Source: PWND01 sp964601515
Lineage (GTDB): Bacteria > Bacteroidota > Bacteroidia > Bacteroidales > UBA7960
Length of the DNA stretch: 5,430 nucleotides
Assembly (NCBI GenBank): GCA_964601515.1
Contig: CAZRNU010000183.1
Location: forward strand, 1 to 5,430
Direction: 5' to 3'
Each line of letters opens with the position of its first letter. The stretch's first letter is position 1. Of this stretch, positions 4,566 to 5,430 are shown in pieces. Made by a program: the position numbers and the translations under genes. The notes under the pieces were generated by a model. It made no database searches, had not been told where the DNA came from, and saw only the letters and a list, made by a program, of their open reading frames with translations.

Positions 4566-5430
4566 TTATTTTCCAAATTCAGTTACTAATTTTTTAAAAG
4601 TCATGTTTGTGTCTGTCTTATCATGCGGAATTATTGCATATTTCCATGCTTTTTCTTTTCTCGCTATGTTTATAACTGTTGCGTTTTTGCAATAATTCTT
4701 AGCCGCTTCTTCTTTCATCTTGACAATCTTGTCGTCAAGTGCGTTTTCCGCTTTAATTTCTATCAAGTAAATTATGTCTTTTGTTTCTGCTACAAAATCG
4801 GGCACATATTTTACTGAATTATTACTATACCAAATATTGAATTGCTTTGATGATGGTCTTAGCCATTTTAATACATCGTCAGAATTTTCAATTATTTCAG
4901 CGAATCGTTTTTCAGGGATTGAATCGAACTTATATTTGTCGTGGCACGATTTAGAAAATCCATTAAAAACCTTTGAAGAAAGAAGTTTTGCACTTACTGT
5001 TTCTCTGAAATTTAATATTTCATCATCTTTTTCCTTTGAATAATTCCAAGGCAGAATTAAAGAATATGGTTCTGCTTCGGGCTTTGATTTAGCAACGATT
5101 TCAATAGTAATATTTTCTTTTACTTGCTCATAAACCTTATTAGCAATCAATTCACGATACATTAAAATTGTGTCGCCCAAGGTTTCTGGTTTCTTTAATG
5201 AAGCCTTTATTGCATTCACAGCTTGATTACATAATTTGTATAAAACATCAGAATTGTTGTCATAGTCAATTTCTGACTTTTTCTTTAATAACGCTAAAAT
5301 GCTATATTCAGGTAAATCAAGAGTTTGCGATTGTATTTTTATTTTGTCTTGCTTGTGGTCGTAAATTGTTTCTCGAATTAATTCAAATTCTTGTTGTAAA
5401 ATGTTTTCTGAGAACGATTTTGTGTTTAAA
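4566..5430 (-). CDS. Type III restriction enzyme Res subunit, C-terminal nuclease part (partial)
   Basis: The frame is open from the right edge (first full codon at 5429) to TAA at 4568-4566, giving 287 visible residues. Residues about 154-195 (VFNGFSKSCHDKYKFD...EKRFAEIIE...VLKWLRP) match the segment before the nuclease of type III Res proteins. The PD-(D/E)XK nuclease signature follows: P210-D211, then E224-I225-K226 in YLIEIKAENALDD, in visible-fragment numbering. The missing N-terminal part should hold the superfamily 2 helicase motor, since full Res proteins are about 900-1000 residues. With a Mod methyltransferase, Res cuts foreign DNA with unmodified sites. The mod gene, if present, should lie to the right, upstream in transcription. 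A GTG at 5219 could be taken as a start, but coding continues upstream of it, so it is internal. The gene converges on the toxin-antitoxin operon. A related SF2-nuclease defence protein remains possible because the helicase half is not visible. Confidence 0.84.
   Translation of the reverse strand, partial: LNTKSFSENILQQEFELIRETIYDHKQDKIKIQSQTLDLPEYSILALLKKKSEIDYDNNSDVLYKLCNQAVNAIKASLKKPETLGDTILMYRELIANKVYEQVKENITIEIVAKSKPEAEPYSLILPWNYSKEKDDEILNFRETVSAKLLSSKVFNGFSKSCHDKYKFDSIPEKRFAEIIENSDDVLKWLRPSSKQFNIWYSNNSVKYVPDFVAETKDIIYLIEIKAENALDDKIVKMKEEAAKNYCKNATVINIARKEKAWKYAIIPHDKTDTNMTFKKLVTEFGK

Noticed and set aside
4507..5043. Plus-strand frames opposite the restriction gene (4507-4695, 4623-4817, 4774-5043)
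   Set aside because: They are Phe/Cys-rich antisense shadows of an AT-rich gene with a clear PD-(D/E)XK motif on the other strand.
4566..5219. A separate small gene starting at GTG 5219
   Set aside because: The same frame has no stop from 5219 to the right edge and reads as Res-like sequence, so GTG is an internal Val codon of a longer gene.

Overview
The window comes from an AT-rich Bacteroidota (Bacteroidetes) genome. The evidence is the TonB-dependent receptor style, TAnnTTTG-type promoter boxes in front of genes, and start codons preceded by A-rich leaders with no Shine-Dalgarno sequence. No rRNA, tRNA, CRISPR array or transposase gene was seen.

Layout. Positions 1-1653 (minus) hold the N-terminal 551 codons of an outer-membrane TonB-dependent receptor; its C-terminus lies beyond the left edge. 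Positions 1654-1768 are a short spacer with two back-to-back tandem heptamers. Positions 1769-2902 (minus) encode a complete AAA_14/DUF4143-type ATPase. Positions 2903-3288 are a gene-free stretch with a perfect 12-bp inverted repeat at the ATPase promoter, a C5T/AG5 hairpin, an array of six 9-bp repeats, a pair of overlapping small hairpins, and a good Bacteroidetes promoter with a palindrome in its spacer. Positions 3289-4092 and 4095-4439 (plus) form a two-gene toxin-antitoxin operon: an XRE-HTH protein fused to a SocA/Panacea (DUF4065) domain, then a RelE/ParE-like toxin. A second 9-bp repeat array of seven units starts 2 bp after the toxin stop. Positions 4566-5430 (minus) encode the C-terminal nuclease end of a type III restriction (Res) subunit, running off the right edge.

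Together, the left third is an ordinary nutrient-uptake gene and the right two thirds look like an accessory or defence region: a lone ATPase, a toxin-antitoxin cassette and a restriction enzyme. The most notable structure is that the toxin-antitoxin cassette is bracketed by two nonamer arrays of the same consensus (YTTTCAATC) in the same orientation. They could mark or drive insertion, excision or exchange of the cassette. This is inference; the arrays and their positions are directly visible.
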